Shown here: positions 13,150-24,899 of the stretch, piece after piece
How positions within the stretch are numbered: the stretch's first letter is position 1
How the letters are laid out: each line of letters starts with the position of its first letter
Origin: Nipponacmea schrenckii
Lineage: Eukaryota; Mollusca; Gastropoda; Lottiidae
Direction of reading: 5' to 3'
Assembly (NCBI GenBank): GCA_030562195.1
Contig: CM060200.1
Coordinates: 36,773,468 to 36,837,467 of the forward strand
Length of the DNA: 64,000 bases
The notes under the pieces: model-generated
What the model saw: only the letters and a program-made list of their open reading frames with translations
The model's database searches: none
Told to the model about the DNA's origin: nothing
Position numbers and translations under genes: made by a program

Positions 13150-15220
13150 TCTTCATATCTAGCTATTATAACTCATCCTTTTCACCCATTTTAAATCTGT
13201 GTTCCACCTCGGAAACTAGTGCACCTTTTGGTTCAATCAATTATAATTTATACTTAAGAATCAGTCCCAAGATTGTAGAAATTAGTAGACGTATTTCTAA
13301 TATACGACTTATTATGTGCTCAATTGCACCAAATGATTGATCTAATCGAATTTTACCATTATTAGAAATCATACAACAATACGTGATTAAATAGCAAAAC
13401 GGGGTTTTTAAATTGAGTTGAGACCATAGGGTCGAGTGATTCCGATAATTAGATATGTCTATGGCCAATGTAAATCACTTTTGTGGCATTTTCTGTGGCA
13501 TTATTTATCAATGAACTGATTCAGTATTCTATGTCATTTGCATTTTCTTGATATATGTATTAGTACCGTTATATGTTTGTCCTTTAAAAAAAATTATAAA
13601 CGTAAAAGAACCCAAATCATTTGCCAATCAATTAATTCGATGAATAAATAATTCAAGAAAATGCAGGTTACAGATAAGTTCTGAACTTCATTCAACAAAA
13701 TCCAAAATAATAGGTTACGGAAGTGAAGAAAACTGTTTAACAAAGTAAACGATTTTGTTGATTTTTGCTATCCTTTCACTGGGATTAAGTTTTATTAATT
13801 GAATGGGGCAACTGAATCCCTGAAAAGAGATGTAGTCTAAATTTGATCAGGCGTATTGTGTACATAATTCTCATTTATTACTTTATGCTAAGCGCAGGTC
13901 TTGGGTACAATACAGGCATAGGTCGGGATTACACGTTTGAACGTTTTAACCCAGTATCCCCATTAAAAAAGTAGGTCGGAGTGGTTAATATGGAAAAAGC
14001 GTCTGGTTGTCTGACAATAAACTAGTCCACACTGCATGTTTCATTGGCCCAGTGAGGTGCAACAAAAAAGCACGATTTTCATATAAAGTGTGATTTTCCT
14101 CTACTAACAAGAAGGGTTGAAGAATTGAACCAGTGTGGGTTATTTTGTTGTTGCCTCCCTTTGATCGCTGAAGAGGAAAACAATCGTGATGGTTTTGTTC
14201 GTGATGTTCTTATATGAAGTAGGTTGCTTCCCTTTGAATACAAAATATAGTTGCTGGAAGTTGTATTTATAATGCTCAATAAATTATTTGTGAATTGACT
14301 CGTGGTTATTTTGTTAAGTTTTACGTAAGAAACAAAACAAGACTACTAGGTCATGCTTGTAAAACCGATAGGTTTAACTAGAGGTTCAGACTTCCTGAAC
14401 TCGAGGTTTTATTAATCCAGGTCTCTACAAGTAGGAGTGTTTTATCAGATTTGCAGTCATAGGTTTATAAACAGATATGCCAGTTCAGAATTGGGTCACA
14501 GTTTAATTAATTTGGTCCCATTTTTCTTATATTTTGTTGAGAACTTTGCAGAATTATGTTTAATTCCATCTAATTTCTGTACGTGACTCTTCTTGACATT
14601 ATGTTTGGATCTATTATTTATTTGATTAAGAACGACGCGATAGTTTCGGATGATTTTATACTTCCAGTTTAAATTGAAAGAGCGTTTTGTCTTCTGATAT
14701 GACAATACACCAAAGCCCAGTGTGCTACAGGCTATACATACATTACAGATGCCTCCTGTCAAAATTACCTATAGTGCACCTTCGTAATTAACCCAATCAG
14801 CTTCGATTCATTTGAAAATGATTTTTTGCTCATCAAAGATTGTATAATTTATAACCATTAACATTTAGTTCAAAATAATAAAGTTTTCAATCCTAGCATA
14901 CCATGTAATAACATGTTATTTGTTTTATACTTAAATTTCTTAATTCTTTTAAAAAAATTAACCTGCAGATGTTCCATATATTTTTAATATATTTACAAAA
15001 TATATGTGTTTATACTTTTGTATATAATTTCACCCAACATAAATATATTTTATATGGTTTGTTCTTACTTTCCACCCGATATTAGTGTCACGGTTCTGTC
15101 ACAAAATATCTTTATTAATTATGTCAATCAAAAATAATAAAATAACCATAAATATTAATCTATAGACATTCGTTGCCTCAGTAAATAACATTACACTGTC
15201 AATATACCATTATTTATCTC
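13150..15220. other. intergenic DNA, no gene recognised
   Basis: AT-rich. Open frames of up to 88 codons (minus, 14496-14762) have no recognisable domain. Nothing else can be supported. Confidence 0.5.
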
Positions 15221-15224
15221 ATTT

Positions 15225-15546
15225 ATTATAGACGAGGTACGCTGTCCCCTCCCATGTCCGCTCCCAGGGTTATAGATATAATAGAAAAAAAATAGAAGCG
15301 AGTACACGGAAATTGGCTTCTGCTAGTTTCTACTGTATGATTAACCCAGAACAAAAATGGACAGCGCACTCGTCTGTTCACGTGTGGGACAATAAACTGG
15401 GCTCCTTGCACGTATAAGATCCCTCGACAGTTTGAAATCGCAAAAATATTAGTCTTATGCTTCTGTCCTGACATAAATATCATTGCACAGTGCATGACGT
15501 TATTCTTAGTCCATAGTGTGCAGAAGAGTAGGACGTAAAACTCCAT
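15225..15546 (+). mobile_element. SINE copy (same family as 2.3, 20.1 and 52.9 kb)
   Basis: On the plus strand the order 'gtgggacaataaactgggctcc', 'gatccctcgacagttt', 'ctgtcctgac' and 'gaagagtaggacgta' (15380-15535) matches the minus-strand readings of the other three copies. The last block is shared with the copy at 20.1 kb over at least 20 bases. A 106-codon minus-strand frame runs through the element but has no known domain and is probably incidental. The tRNA-like head is not clear in this copy. Boundaries are approximate. Confidence 0.55.
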
Positions 15547-15549
15547 CCA

Positions 15550-17540
15550 TTTCCTTTATTCTTTAAGTTTATGCTGCCAGGAAAATAATTTATTTTTCAA
15601 CCTTGTCTCTCTATTTCAGTGATACATGTTAGCTGGGCTTACTGAAAAGGCGTCTTGTCTCTCAGATGTAATAATAAACGATGCCCCCCCCCCGCCTGGC
15701 TATACATTTGTTCGGCATCCGTGTAAATAGAGCATCGTGCAGAAATTTTACACTTTAAGATGTACTGTACTTTTTGTAATAGAAGGAGTTCGTTTTCTTT
15801 ATATTGTAAAGTTTGATTTCATTAATTTTCCTTTAATATTAGATATGTTTGTTGCTGATTTTTCGATTTATGAGATCTTTATACTATATAGATCTACATC
15901 AAAGATTATTGAAAGTTATTCAATATTATGATTGATCAGCTACATGTATAAAAAATTAACAATAAATTCTATTAATTAGTTAGAATAGATTATGGCCTAG
16001 CAAATTAAGGGTCAAACAGATTAAAGTATCGATCTAGCCCTAGAACATGAAGGCCAAAAATAAGTTAATTATGTTTGTATTTGGGACTAACGAGGAAAAT
16101 AGTCGTTCAGAGATAACTTTTAGAACATACGGTTTGTTCCACTTCCACGGCATTTCCAGTTTTAAGTCCAAATTCCACCAAGTCCCATTACATATCAACA
16201 AGAGAGTTAACCTTGAGATATTTTTAATTGGTCATCGTTAAACACATCTACGTATAACGTCCCACGCATGACAATAACTTCATTGTTGAGTTTTTGTTTC
16301 AAAGCATAAAGTAAAAGTATACTTCAGTTATACTGTCTCGCTGGGTTCAAGTAGGCGCGCTTGAAAGGTTGTTCAAATCCATCGCAATGTGACTTCGGAC
16401 ATTAACATGTTTGATGACAATATTTGGGCACAATAAAATGGTTATTAATAATATGTTTTGAATAAGAACCCACTTCAGATATGTATGTGACAATTATAAG
16501 CGCTGGCTTATGACAAGTATTAATCAAAATAAATATCTAAGGAAACCAATCAAGTGAATATCAAAGGAACGATGAAGAGTCAAGTGATGAGCAAATACAA
16601 TTGTCTGTACTGAGATATTTCTGTCATAAACATAAAACCTATATCATTATTTTTTCTTCGCTTTATTATGGCGAAAATGGTAAAAAAGATTTCATATCCA
16701 GATTTCAAAACATGTTTTGATCAACCTTGACAGTAAAATGGACAAAGTCCTTGAAATTAAAGAAACTAAAATTGAAATGGGAAGAACTGCGAACCGATCA
16801 TTATCGAAATAGCAAAACATCTGATGGCCCATAAGAAACGAAAAATACTATATTGCTTTACATATTGGTCTTGTAGATTAGATATTGTGATAACTTTGCA
16901 TGAATTCAGTTACATGTATATAGACCTTTTTAAGTACATTTTTTTTTTAGTGAGATTGTTGTTATTGTTACTTATTTCTCCTAAACTTGTTTCAGTCCAG
17001 ATAATACTCAATAATTTAACAGTACAGCGGCTTACCCCTATCGTGACGAAAAAGTTATCCACTACTGTTACATTCAGGATCCCATTATCCCCGATTATTA
17101 TTTCGTTTTTTGCTTTACATCGGCTCGATTGTCAGCCTAATCGCCTAAAGCATACACCGACGACAATTCGCGCAACCCTCGCTAAAATGACAGCGGATTA
17201 AACGAAAGCTCCAGATAGCCGGCAGGGCAAGGGGACCTTCGAAGTAATTTTTTTCCAAAAAAATCCTTGGGGAAACAACCTTATAAACAAATTAAGAACG
17301 TCATTGATGAATATCTTAACAAGATAAAATAAAGGAGTATTGCATAGCCAAAGTACACGAAAACTAGATTGTAAATGTGTGAGAAATTATGCACTAGTTT
17401 ATATTTCTAAAGAAACTTGTGAAGATCATATAGATTGATGGTAATTTTTTTCTCAAAAATGAAGTTTGCAATTAAATTTATATCGGTATATATTTGAAAT
17501 TGTGAATCTTAAAAGCGCCCAAAGGGATAAAATAAGAGTA
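15550..17540. other. intergenic DNA, no gene recognised
   Basis: Contains a C9 run near 15685 and open frames of 64-125 codons. The 125-codon frame at 16824-17201 has a hydrophobic stretch but no recognisable domain and lies partly in a slightly more GC-rich segment (17020-17230) that could be an old repeat. I do not call a gene. Confidence 0.45.
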
Positions 17541-17554
17541 TCTGCAATATAAAT

Positions 17555-17655
17555 GCTATAGTCGCGCTATCGTCATTTGCTTGGATACGTTGAAAATGTC
17601 GGACGTGATCTAATCTGGATCGGTGTGTGATAGTCCGATGACCTTGAATAACATG
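17555..17655 (+). mobile_element. partial tRNA-derived SINE (same family as 50.5 kb)
   Basis: About 100 bases, including the blocks GTCATTTGCTTGGATACGTT, GAAAATGTCGGACG, TCTAATCT.GATCGGT and GATGACCTTGAATAA, match the minus-strand reading of the SINE at 50.25-50.54 kb in the same order. This copy lacks a clear A box and its B box (gatctaatctgg) is degraded, so it is a decayed, truncated insertion. Confidence 0.7.
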
Positions 17656-18110
17656 ACCACAAAATAAATACACAATACTTCACGTACAATTTACAGGTTA
17701 AAAATACACAAGTACATGTACATGTGCATTAAATGAACAGATTTTCATCGTACAATTTGCTTATAAAATCGACATAATATATAGTTCCCGCGCACACCGA
17801 AACGCCGTACACCTTCCACAGCCATGCACCCGAACGCCAGAAAACAGATATTATCTATTCTCAGGCGATCAAGCACACTACCTAAAAAAACACACAACAC
17901 TCCAATATGCAAAACGTCCAAAACACACAAAAGCACAAGTGCATAAAACGGACAAACTCTACACCGACGACCAAGCACACGACCACAAAATATTATTTCA
18001 ACGTAAAATTTGTTTTAAAATACATAAGTACATGTGTGTAAAATGGACAGATTTATCTTCCGGCGATCAAGTACATGACCCTAAAAAACCAAGGATAGAC
18101 TAGTAGGCCT
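17640..18110 (+). repeat. degenerate direct repeats (~200 and ~325 bp spacing)
   Basis: Blocks recur with differences. 'catgaccacaaaata' at about 17652 is echoed as 'cacgaccacaaaata' at about 17978. 'aggcgatcaagcacacta' at about 17863 is echoed as 'cggcgatcaagtacatga' at about 18060. 'acaagtacatgt' and 'ataagtacatgt' follow 'acgta.aattt' in both halves. This looks like an old tandem duplication. Confidence 0.45.
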
Positions 18111-18279
18111 ACATGTGCAAGAGACGATCAGACATTAAATACATATATACATTCAAAGACAGAAAAAAAAATGCCAAAGAGTCAGTGCATGTGCTGCGAG
18201 CAGGCTACCGAACCCTACTCCATTTTATGTTCTTTTTCTTTGATACTGCATAGATTAGGTTATTCGCCCACAAGAAATG

Positions 18280-19450
18280 GTGGGGGGCGTATTGTCGTCA
18301 CACATGTCCGTTCGTCCGTCGGTCCGTCTGGCCACAATTGCTCGTAAACACTCTAGAAGGTGCAATTTTTGACGGATTTTGATGAAACTTGATATGAGTG
18401 TTTATGATCAACCAAAGAAATTGAAAATTAGCGAAATCGGAAAAAAAGTAGTATGAGTTCTTGGCCTTGTTCTTGAATGGCTCGTAAACATTCTACAATG
18501 TGCAATTCTTAACTGATTCTGATGAAACTTGTTGTGAGAGTATGTTATAACTCATGGATGAATCCTATTGAAAATCAGCGAAATCAAAAAATGTTAGTAT
18601 AAGTTATTGCCCTTGTTTTTTAAAACGCGTTCAATTTTAGCTTGTAAACACTCTTGAAAGAACAATTCCTAATGGATTTTGATCAAACTTGGCTTGAGTA
18701 TTTTTGTTATCACACCAGGATGAAGACCAGTTAAATCGAAAAAAATTAAGTATTAGTTATTGCCCATGTTTTTGAAAACGCATTCAATTTTTGGCTTGTA
18801 AACACTCTACAAGGCACAATTATTGACCGATTTTGACAAAACTTGCTGAAATTGTTTAAAATCACCTAAGGATGAACCTTTTTGAGAATAATAAATATCT
18901 AAATATATTTAATATGAATTATTGCCCTTGTTCTTTAAAATGCGTTTGATTTTTGCCTTGTAAACACTATACAAGTCACAATTCTTGACCGATTTTGACA
19001 AAACTTGGCTTGGGAATTTGTGAGGATGAACCCAATTGAAAATCAGATAAATCGAAAAATATAAAATATCAGTTATTGCCCCTGTTTTTGAAAAATCGTC
19101 TAAATTTTAGCTCGTAAACACTTTAGAAGGTACAATGCTTTACAGATTTTGACAGAACTTGCTGAAATTTTTAATTATCATTCAAGGATGAAACCTATTG
19201 AAAACAAGAAATATCACAAAATATTTAATATGAGTTATTGCCCGGGTTCTTTAAAACGCGTTTGGTTTTTGGCGCGTTATTCTAAGTCACAATTCCTCAC
19301 GGATTTTGATGAATTTTGTTGAAATTGTTTGTTATCACCCAAGAATGGATCCTTTTAATAATCAAAAGTACTGAAAATCTTATTGAGTTATTGCCTTGTT
19401 ATAAGATATAATTCTTGACTGATTTTAAGGAAAGTAAGTAATATTGTACA
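18280..19450 (+). repeat. degenerate ~155-bp tandem array with ccgt-rich head
   Basis: About eight copies of one unit recur. The landmark 'ct[ct]gtaaacactct' begins at about 18341, 18481, 18641, 18795, 18957 and 19111, with weaker copies at about 19272 and 19398, giving steps of 140-162 bases. Each unit continues with 'caatt.ttgacggattttgatgaaactt', then 'gttatcac..aggatgaa', then 'gagttattgcccttg'. The array is preceded by 'gtccgttcgtccgtcggtccgtctg'-like sequence (18306-18331), given here only as a description of its pyrimidine-rich ccgt repeats. I recall similar ccgt-headed repeats from mollusc genomes. Copies decay toward the right end. Confidence 0.75.
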
Positions 19451-19459
19451 TTTCTCACC

Positions 19460-20065
19460 CTAGAAAAGAAGTACATGTATATGTATATTTCATTTTTTTA
19501 TTCAAAATCAATGCTGCCTGTTGGCGTAAATTACCTTGCCTGGCAAGCTATCCTCAAGTTGGCATCAATTTATGTTTAAGGCTACTGATGCACATTAGTA
19601 TTTCACTTTCGAAGTAAAAAAACTCAAGTCTGAAATGTATATTGTAGTATTATACATAGCTACTAGGCCATTTCTAAGTAAGATGGCCTATCTGAGTTAT
19701 GTTATCATATTTTAACAGTGGTATAACTTGAACACATCTTACTACAACCACTTCTCTTACTTCATCTGAGTCGTATTTAATACTATAGTTTCTTTATATA
19801 CTCTCTAATTATAGTAACATTACACAACTCACTTTACTAAAACCAAACCAGCTACAAGTAAAATTATGAAATTCAAGGTTCTGTGTGGATAATGTCTCGT
19901 GCGAATTTTTCAATTTAAGTAGGTAGCTATGATATGCCAAAATATTTTGTTGACATAAAATACAAACCATACTACACTACACCGTACGTTATTAGTATTG
20001 TTTGGTGATAGGTGTATTGCTGTTGGTGTTCCGTGAAATTAAGATCAAACACCCATATTTTACAA
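19460..20065. other. intergenic DNA, no gene recognised
   Basis: AT-rich sequence without a supported feature. Confidence 0.5.
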
Positions 20066-20069
20066 GGGA

Positions 20070-20450
20070 AACAGAATACGTTCGCACGCATCTTTTTACG
20101 AGATGCTTCGAAATATCTTATCAAATGGAATGAAATGAATGAAGCTGTACGTCCTACTCTTCTGCATTTAATAGGCTAATAGTAAAGGCTATGGAGTGTG
20201 CGAGGGAAATTTAGCCGGGCATATGTCCATTCCCTTTTCTTTGCTCTCCAAATGTCGAGATATCTTTAACATGCACAGCCTGAATAACTCACGGGGCCTC
20301 AATTTTTTATCCCATTAGAACGACTAGACGCTTTTCCAACTCCTTGGACCTACATCAATGACAATGGGAAACCGGGATGAAAATTCCGAAAGGTCATCTC
20401 GACCATTGCAAGAATCCTCTGAGCCACCGCCTTCCCAATACAGATTTTGT
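20070..20450 (-). mobile_element. SINE copy with tRNA-like A-box candidate
   Basis: Read on the minus strand, the element opens near 20425 with TGGCTCAGAGG, a fair A-box (RNA polymerase III promoter) match. It then runs through 'gtctagtcgttctaatggga', 'ttgaggccccgtg', 'gttaaagatatctcgacattt' and 'ggctaaatttccctcgcacac', and ends with 'gcagaagagtaggacgta'. These blocks occur in the same order in the copies at 2.3, 15.2 and 52.9 kb. No good B box is left. This is the best-preserved copy of the family in the window. Confidence 0.6.
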
Positions 20451-20459
20451 ACTACCCAA

Positions 20460-23400
20460 TTTGCACAAAGAAATTTAAAATGAATAACGGAACTTAATTT
20501 TATGGTATCCTACTTTGGTGTATATTCAACGGCTTTTTTAAGTTTCTGGTACTTTCTAAATAGCTGGTTCTTGATTGCTAAGTTGCTCGAAAACATTTAA
20601 GTAAAGGATAATAAATTCGCTTAAATTATTCATAATATATGATATAAAACTGTATAAATAAATAATTAAAGCATTCAAGGTCATACTTTTTTTATATATT
20701 AAAAGTGTTGGAATGTGTGTTTGAAATTATGAACATCCAAGAAATACCATTATACATATTAAGAGTTATAAATAAATGCATTTAAAATATAACACTTTGG
20801 AATATTGGATAAACATATTTGTTATAAATAATTAATACATTCTGGGAGATACTAATACCAGATAGATTGGGATTATATATAGATATTAAGAGTTTATACT
20901 TGAATATTTGATACATCGAAACCACTATCACATATTCAATCTTAAAACACTGAAGATCGGAGATAAATCATCGACATTGAAAATACAATTTGTTTAGTCA
21001 GTAATGGTATTGAAATTTCATTTTAGATTTGAATAAATTTTAACTTTAGACATCTTAATAATTAGACTTATTATACATTGGAATCATTAGAAATAAAAAA
21101 TTTAAAAAATCACACATAACATTCGAGATTTGAATTGTTGGAGAAAGACAATTACTTATTAACTAATTGAAAAGTTACTGATAATATATTATGTATAAAT
21201 ATTAAAATTTACCGTCTCATTACGTACCATAATGGATAATATTTAATATTTAAATACTTTATTCGTAAATACACTTAAAACAGAAAAATAATAAAAATAT
21301 ACTAATATATTTTCAATGTAATAAAGATTGTGGTAAAACTACAACCTTTAATTGATGTAAATATTCAATCACGGGATCATGATATTTTAAAATATAAGTA
21401 TTATAAGTAATGTAATTTATTGTTGATATATTTTTAGGTTGGAATACGGAATTTACTCCATATAATGAGTTTCAAAGTCTAGACAAGGGGGTTAATGAAA
21501 TATTCACACCAACCGTGTGATATTTATTTGATATCTATCTTTATCTTATTCCCAACAACTCAGCCTAAAAGTGGTCGCAATTTGAGCTAAAAATAGTCTG
21601 ATAATAACAATCTGTTGTACACGACAACATCAACCTTTCCCACATTCGCTAAATAGTTAACATTTTATTTAAATAAGGGTTAAAACTTCAAGGTTTTTGC
21701 AGCTGATTGTACGTAATATTTATATAGGTTTATTGAAGGAAAGATGATAACATGTCACGAGTATGTTTTTCTTGTTTGTTTTGAAGTCATATATTGTAAT
21801 CAAAACAGAACTGGTCAGAACTGCCAGATAGACCGCATTGTTCATGGTTTAATGTCGCTCTAAATCGAAAAATTAGTGCATCCAAGAACAAATGTTAGTA
21901 AACAGAAATTTTTGGAAATTTTTTTTACAGTAAAATCACTGCACATAAATATGTGCTTAAAACTTGCTTCATATGAATGAAAGGACACATGAATAGCAAA
22001 CGTTAAACAACAAAATATACATATAATGCTTATTCACCGGGAGCTTGAGAAAATTATATCGCCTGAGAAATCATCGAATATATTAATAGCAAGTTATAAA
22101 TATTTTAATGAGAAATATAAGTAATGAGAAATTTATCTTCAATGTATTTACAAGATATAAAAAAACATTGTTGCACTTCATATATTTTACATGGCGCTTT
22201 ATCATAGAAATTGATGCACAGCTATGGGTGACGTAAACAACTGCATGGTGGAGCATTGTACCATACCTTTATGCAATACAGCCGATTAACACCATATCAG
22301 GCTTTTTAGTTGTTTTCCTTTTAATTTTCATCATCACATGTTACAAAAAAGAATTATGCAAAAATTCGTGTAGGTTAAATAATTAAAAACTAATGTATAC
22401 TTAAAATAGAATTTGTGAAGTGTGTTCGCAATATGGTTTGTATTATTTAAGTCCCCGTATTTTAAATATTGTTATGTATTTCGTGGACGGTTATTAACCT
22501 CTTTTTCTCGTCTTTTAAAATTTGAAATTGAAAATGCAACACTTTTAATGAAGTCATGCCATGTAAAACTTGGTTTTCGAATAAATTTGGCTCATATAGA
22601 GCGGGACTCAACAAACTAAATGGTCTAGGTTATAATTATGCAGTACTGTATTATGAAAACGGTTATTATCTCAGTAGATTCAAATATGTATTTGGGGAAA
22701 AGATCCAACGTGTGTTTCTGTATTGAAAACCCATTGATTGGACCTCACTTATCATCGATTAAATGACAAAATATTACAACGAAACATATCCATGATCATT
22801 AAAATTTTAAACCAATCACAAGCTTGAATAAACAAAGATTTACAGTCGATGAATTCTGTGAGCTTCATTAAATATGCTAGCAGTGTTAACGATCAATTAT
22901 GAAAGAATATAACGTTATTGGTTTATTAAAAAGTATCGACCTGTTCAGAAGTATATTTTTAGATTATTAAAGGCGGGTTGGTAACCAAAAACAAACACAA
23001 AGCATTTGAACCTACATTTTAATCTGATCGTTTAAAAGTAGGCCCTACATAGTAACATTTAATTTATGATTTATTGGACACTGGAGGAAAAGATTTTTCT
23101 TTCCCTGTAACGAGAATAGGTTAAAAAGAGGTTCACTAAGATAAGGTACAAGATGAATGTTATGTTGTTGAAAAATAGTCTTAATAGTGTCAACAATACA
23201 ATCTAGAATAATAATTGTCCAGATTATATTTGTACAAAAAGGATAATTTAAAAAATACCTTGAAACAATAAATTAAAAACCTAATTCCACTTGGAACATA
23301 TGATTTACTTCAGTTGAGGTATCGGACACTAAAAACATCTTAAGATCAACATTGGAATCACGGTAATTGAAATAAAACATAGAATTAGGCTTTGAACTAA

Positions 23401-23760
23401 TATTGATTTTGATGTTAACGGATTACAGCAAAACTGTCTACTTTTATAGAGAGACTTTTAAAAGCGTTTCGATGGTTATGAACATAGCTTTTAGAAGGTG
23501 ATTAATTTAACCAATATTTTTAACCCTTTAAAGACTCATTAGTTATTGATAATGCGCTCTGGCAATTCATTATAAAATGATATGGGAATGAAATCAATAA
23601 TATAAATGTTTGATAACATTGTAAAAAGGTTGTAGGTGTATATATCAATATGTTATACAATCCTTTTCCGTTGTAACATCAGGCGATATGCAACCTTACT
23701 GACATTACAGTAGGTGGTGACAGACCCTTATCCACTTGAACCTCTACACAGCCATTCCTT
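20460..23760. other. intergenic DNA, no gene recognised
   Basis: Very AT-rich. The longest open frame (22422-22619, 65 codons) carries no known motif. No repeat structure stands out. Confidence 0.5.
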
Positions 23761-23764
23761 TATT

Positions 23765-24894
23765 ACGTATTTCGACTTTGTCGAAAACGTATTGTAATCG
23801 TTCGGATTATTTTATTTTTTTTTTTTTTTTTTTTTTTTTTGTAATTCTTGGATGAGTTTGCAGACAAACTGGTAAAAGGTGCAGAAATTCTAAATCTACA
23901 GTTGATCTTAGAATGATTTCTATTATCAAATAAAACAAAACCGGAAGTTCTATCTCTGACAGGAAGTGAGAACCGGAAGTTCAGGTTTTTTTGCTTTAGC
24001 AAGTTTATTTTCAGTTCGATTTTGACCGGATTTTCAGATTTGAAAACTTCAATGTATTTGTCAACTAACAATTATAGGTTTTATGCAATTAGGCTAAATA
24101 TTTTACCCACGATTTGCAATTCAATATTCAAGGGTCATCGGCAAAAATTTCAGACCGTGATTTCTCCTTTAATATAAATGGTAAAATTTTGAAACTTTAC
24201 CAGTTGATAGGCGATATGTTTATAATTTTTGAAAAAATGTGAAAATAAAAATTCCACTTCCGGTTTAGCCTCAAATGACGTAATTACGTAACTTCCGGTC
24301 TATAACTGCTAGGTGAAAAGTGAAAACTGTTTTATAAATAACTTGTCAATAGTAATTGATTTGACCTAAATAATTAGGTCAAGCTGCCATATCGGCCGCC
24401 ATTTTGAATTTTCGTTACAATTCTTAAATCCGAAATTCAGACACTACTGATAGACCGATTTTGATGAAATTTAGCACATAGATACAATGGATCATTATCT
24501 ACCTTTTCTTGGAGACCGATTTTCGAATTTCGTATTTTCTTTCGAATTATTTAAATTTCGATTTTTTCAAAATTAGGTCACTTTAACGGGTACGGAAGGT
24601 GTGACCCACTTAATCTATGACCTTGAAAATTAGGTCAAATAATATTCAATATATTGTCTACAAGTAGATATTTTTTAATTTGGCTTACTTAAAAAAAATT
24701 TATAGAGTTAAGTGTACTTAAAGACAGCAAAAATTGATAATTTTCATATTTTCGCCATCATTAACCGTTACGGAAGGTGTGACCTAATTATTTTATGACT
24801 TTGAAAACTAGGTCAAATGATATTCAATATATTGTCTAGATGTAGGTAATTGCAAATTTAGCCTACATAATATTTTAAGGCTCTCGAAATACGT
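23765..24894. mobile_element. 1.13-kb element with 11-bp terminal inverted repeats
   Basis: ACGTATTTCGA (23765-23775) is repeated in perfect inverted orientation as TCGAAATACGT (24884-24894). The left end also forms a small hairpin (TTTCGAC, loop TTT, GTCGAAA). Inside are a 26-T run (23815-23840), two CCGGAAGT motifs and two inverted ACTTCCGG motifs, the 12-bp palindrome ACGTAATTACGT (24278-24289), and an internal ~178-bp direct duplication. No transposase frame is present. It is likely a non-autonomous DNA element, but with only 11 bp of terminal repeat and no clear target duplication the ends are tentative. Confidence 0.5.
24590..24870 (+). repeat. internal direct duplication, ~178-bp period
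   Basis: 'tacggaaggtgtgacc' starts at 24591 and again at 24769. Each is followed by 'tatgac.ttgaaaa.taggtcaaat.atattcaatatattgtcta' with few changes (pattern shown with differing bases as dots). Two copies lie inside the 23.77-24.89 kb element. Confidence 0.75.
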
Positions 24895-24899
24895 TCATA

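Noticed and set aside
15226..15546. 106-codon minus-strand frame
   Set aside because: It coincides with a SINE copy, and the other copies of the family do not keep the frame.
16824..17201. 125-codon frame with a hydrophobic stretch, possible membrane protein
   Set aside because: The hydrophobic run comes from a T-rich segment, and the rest lies in a possible old repeat with no motif.
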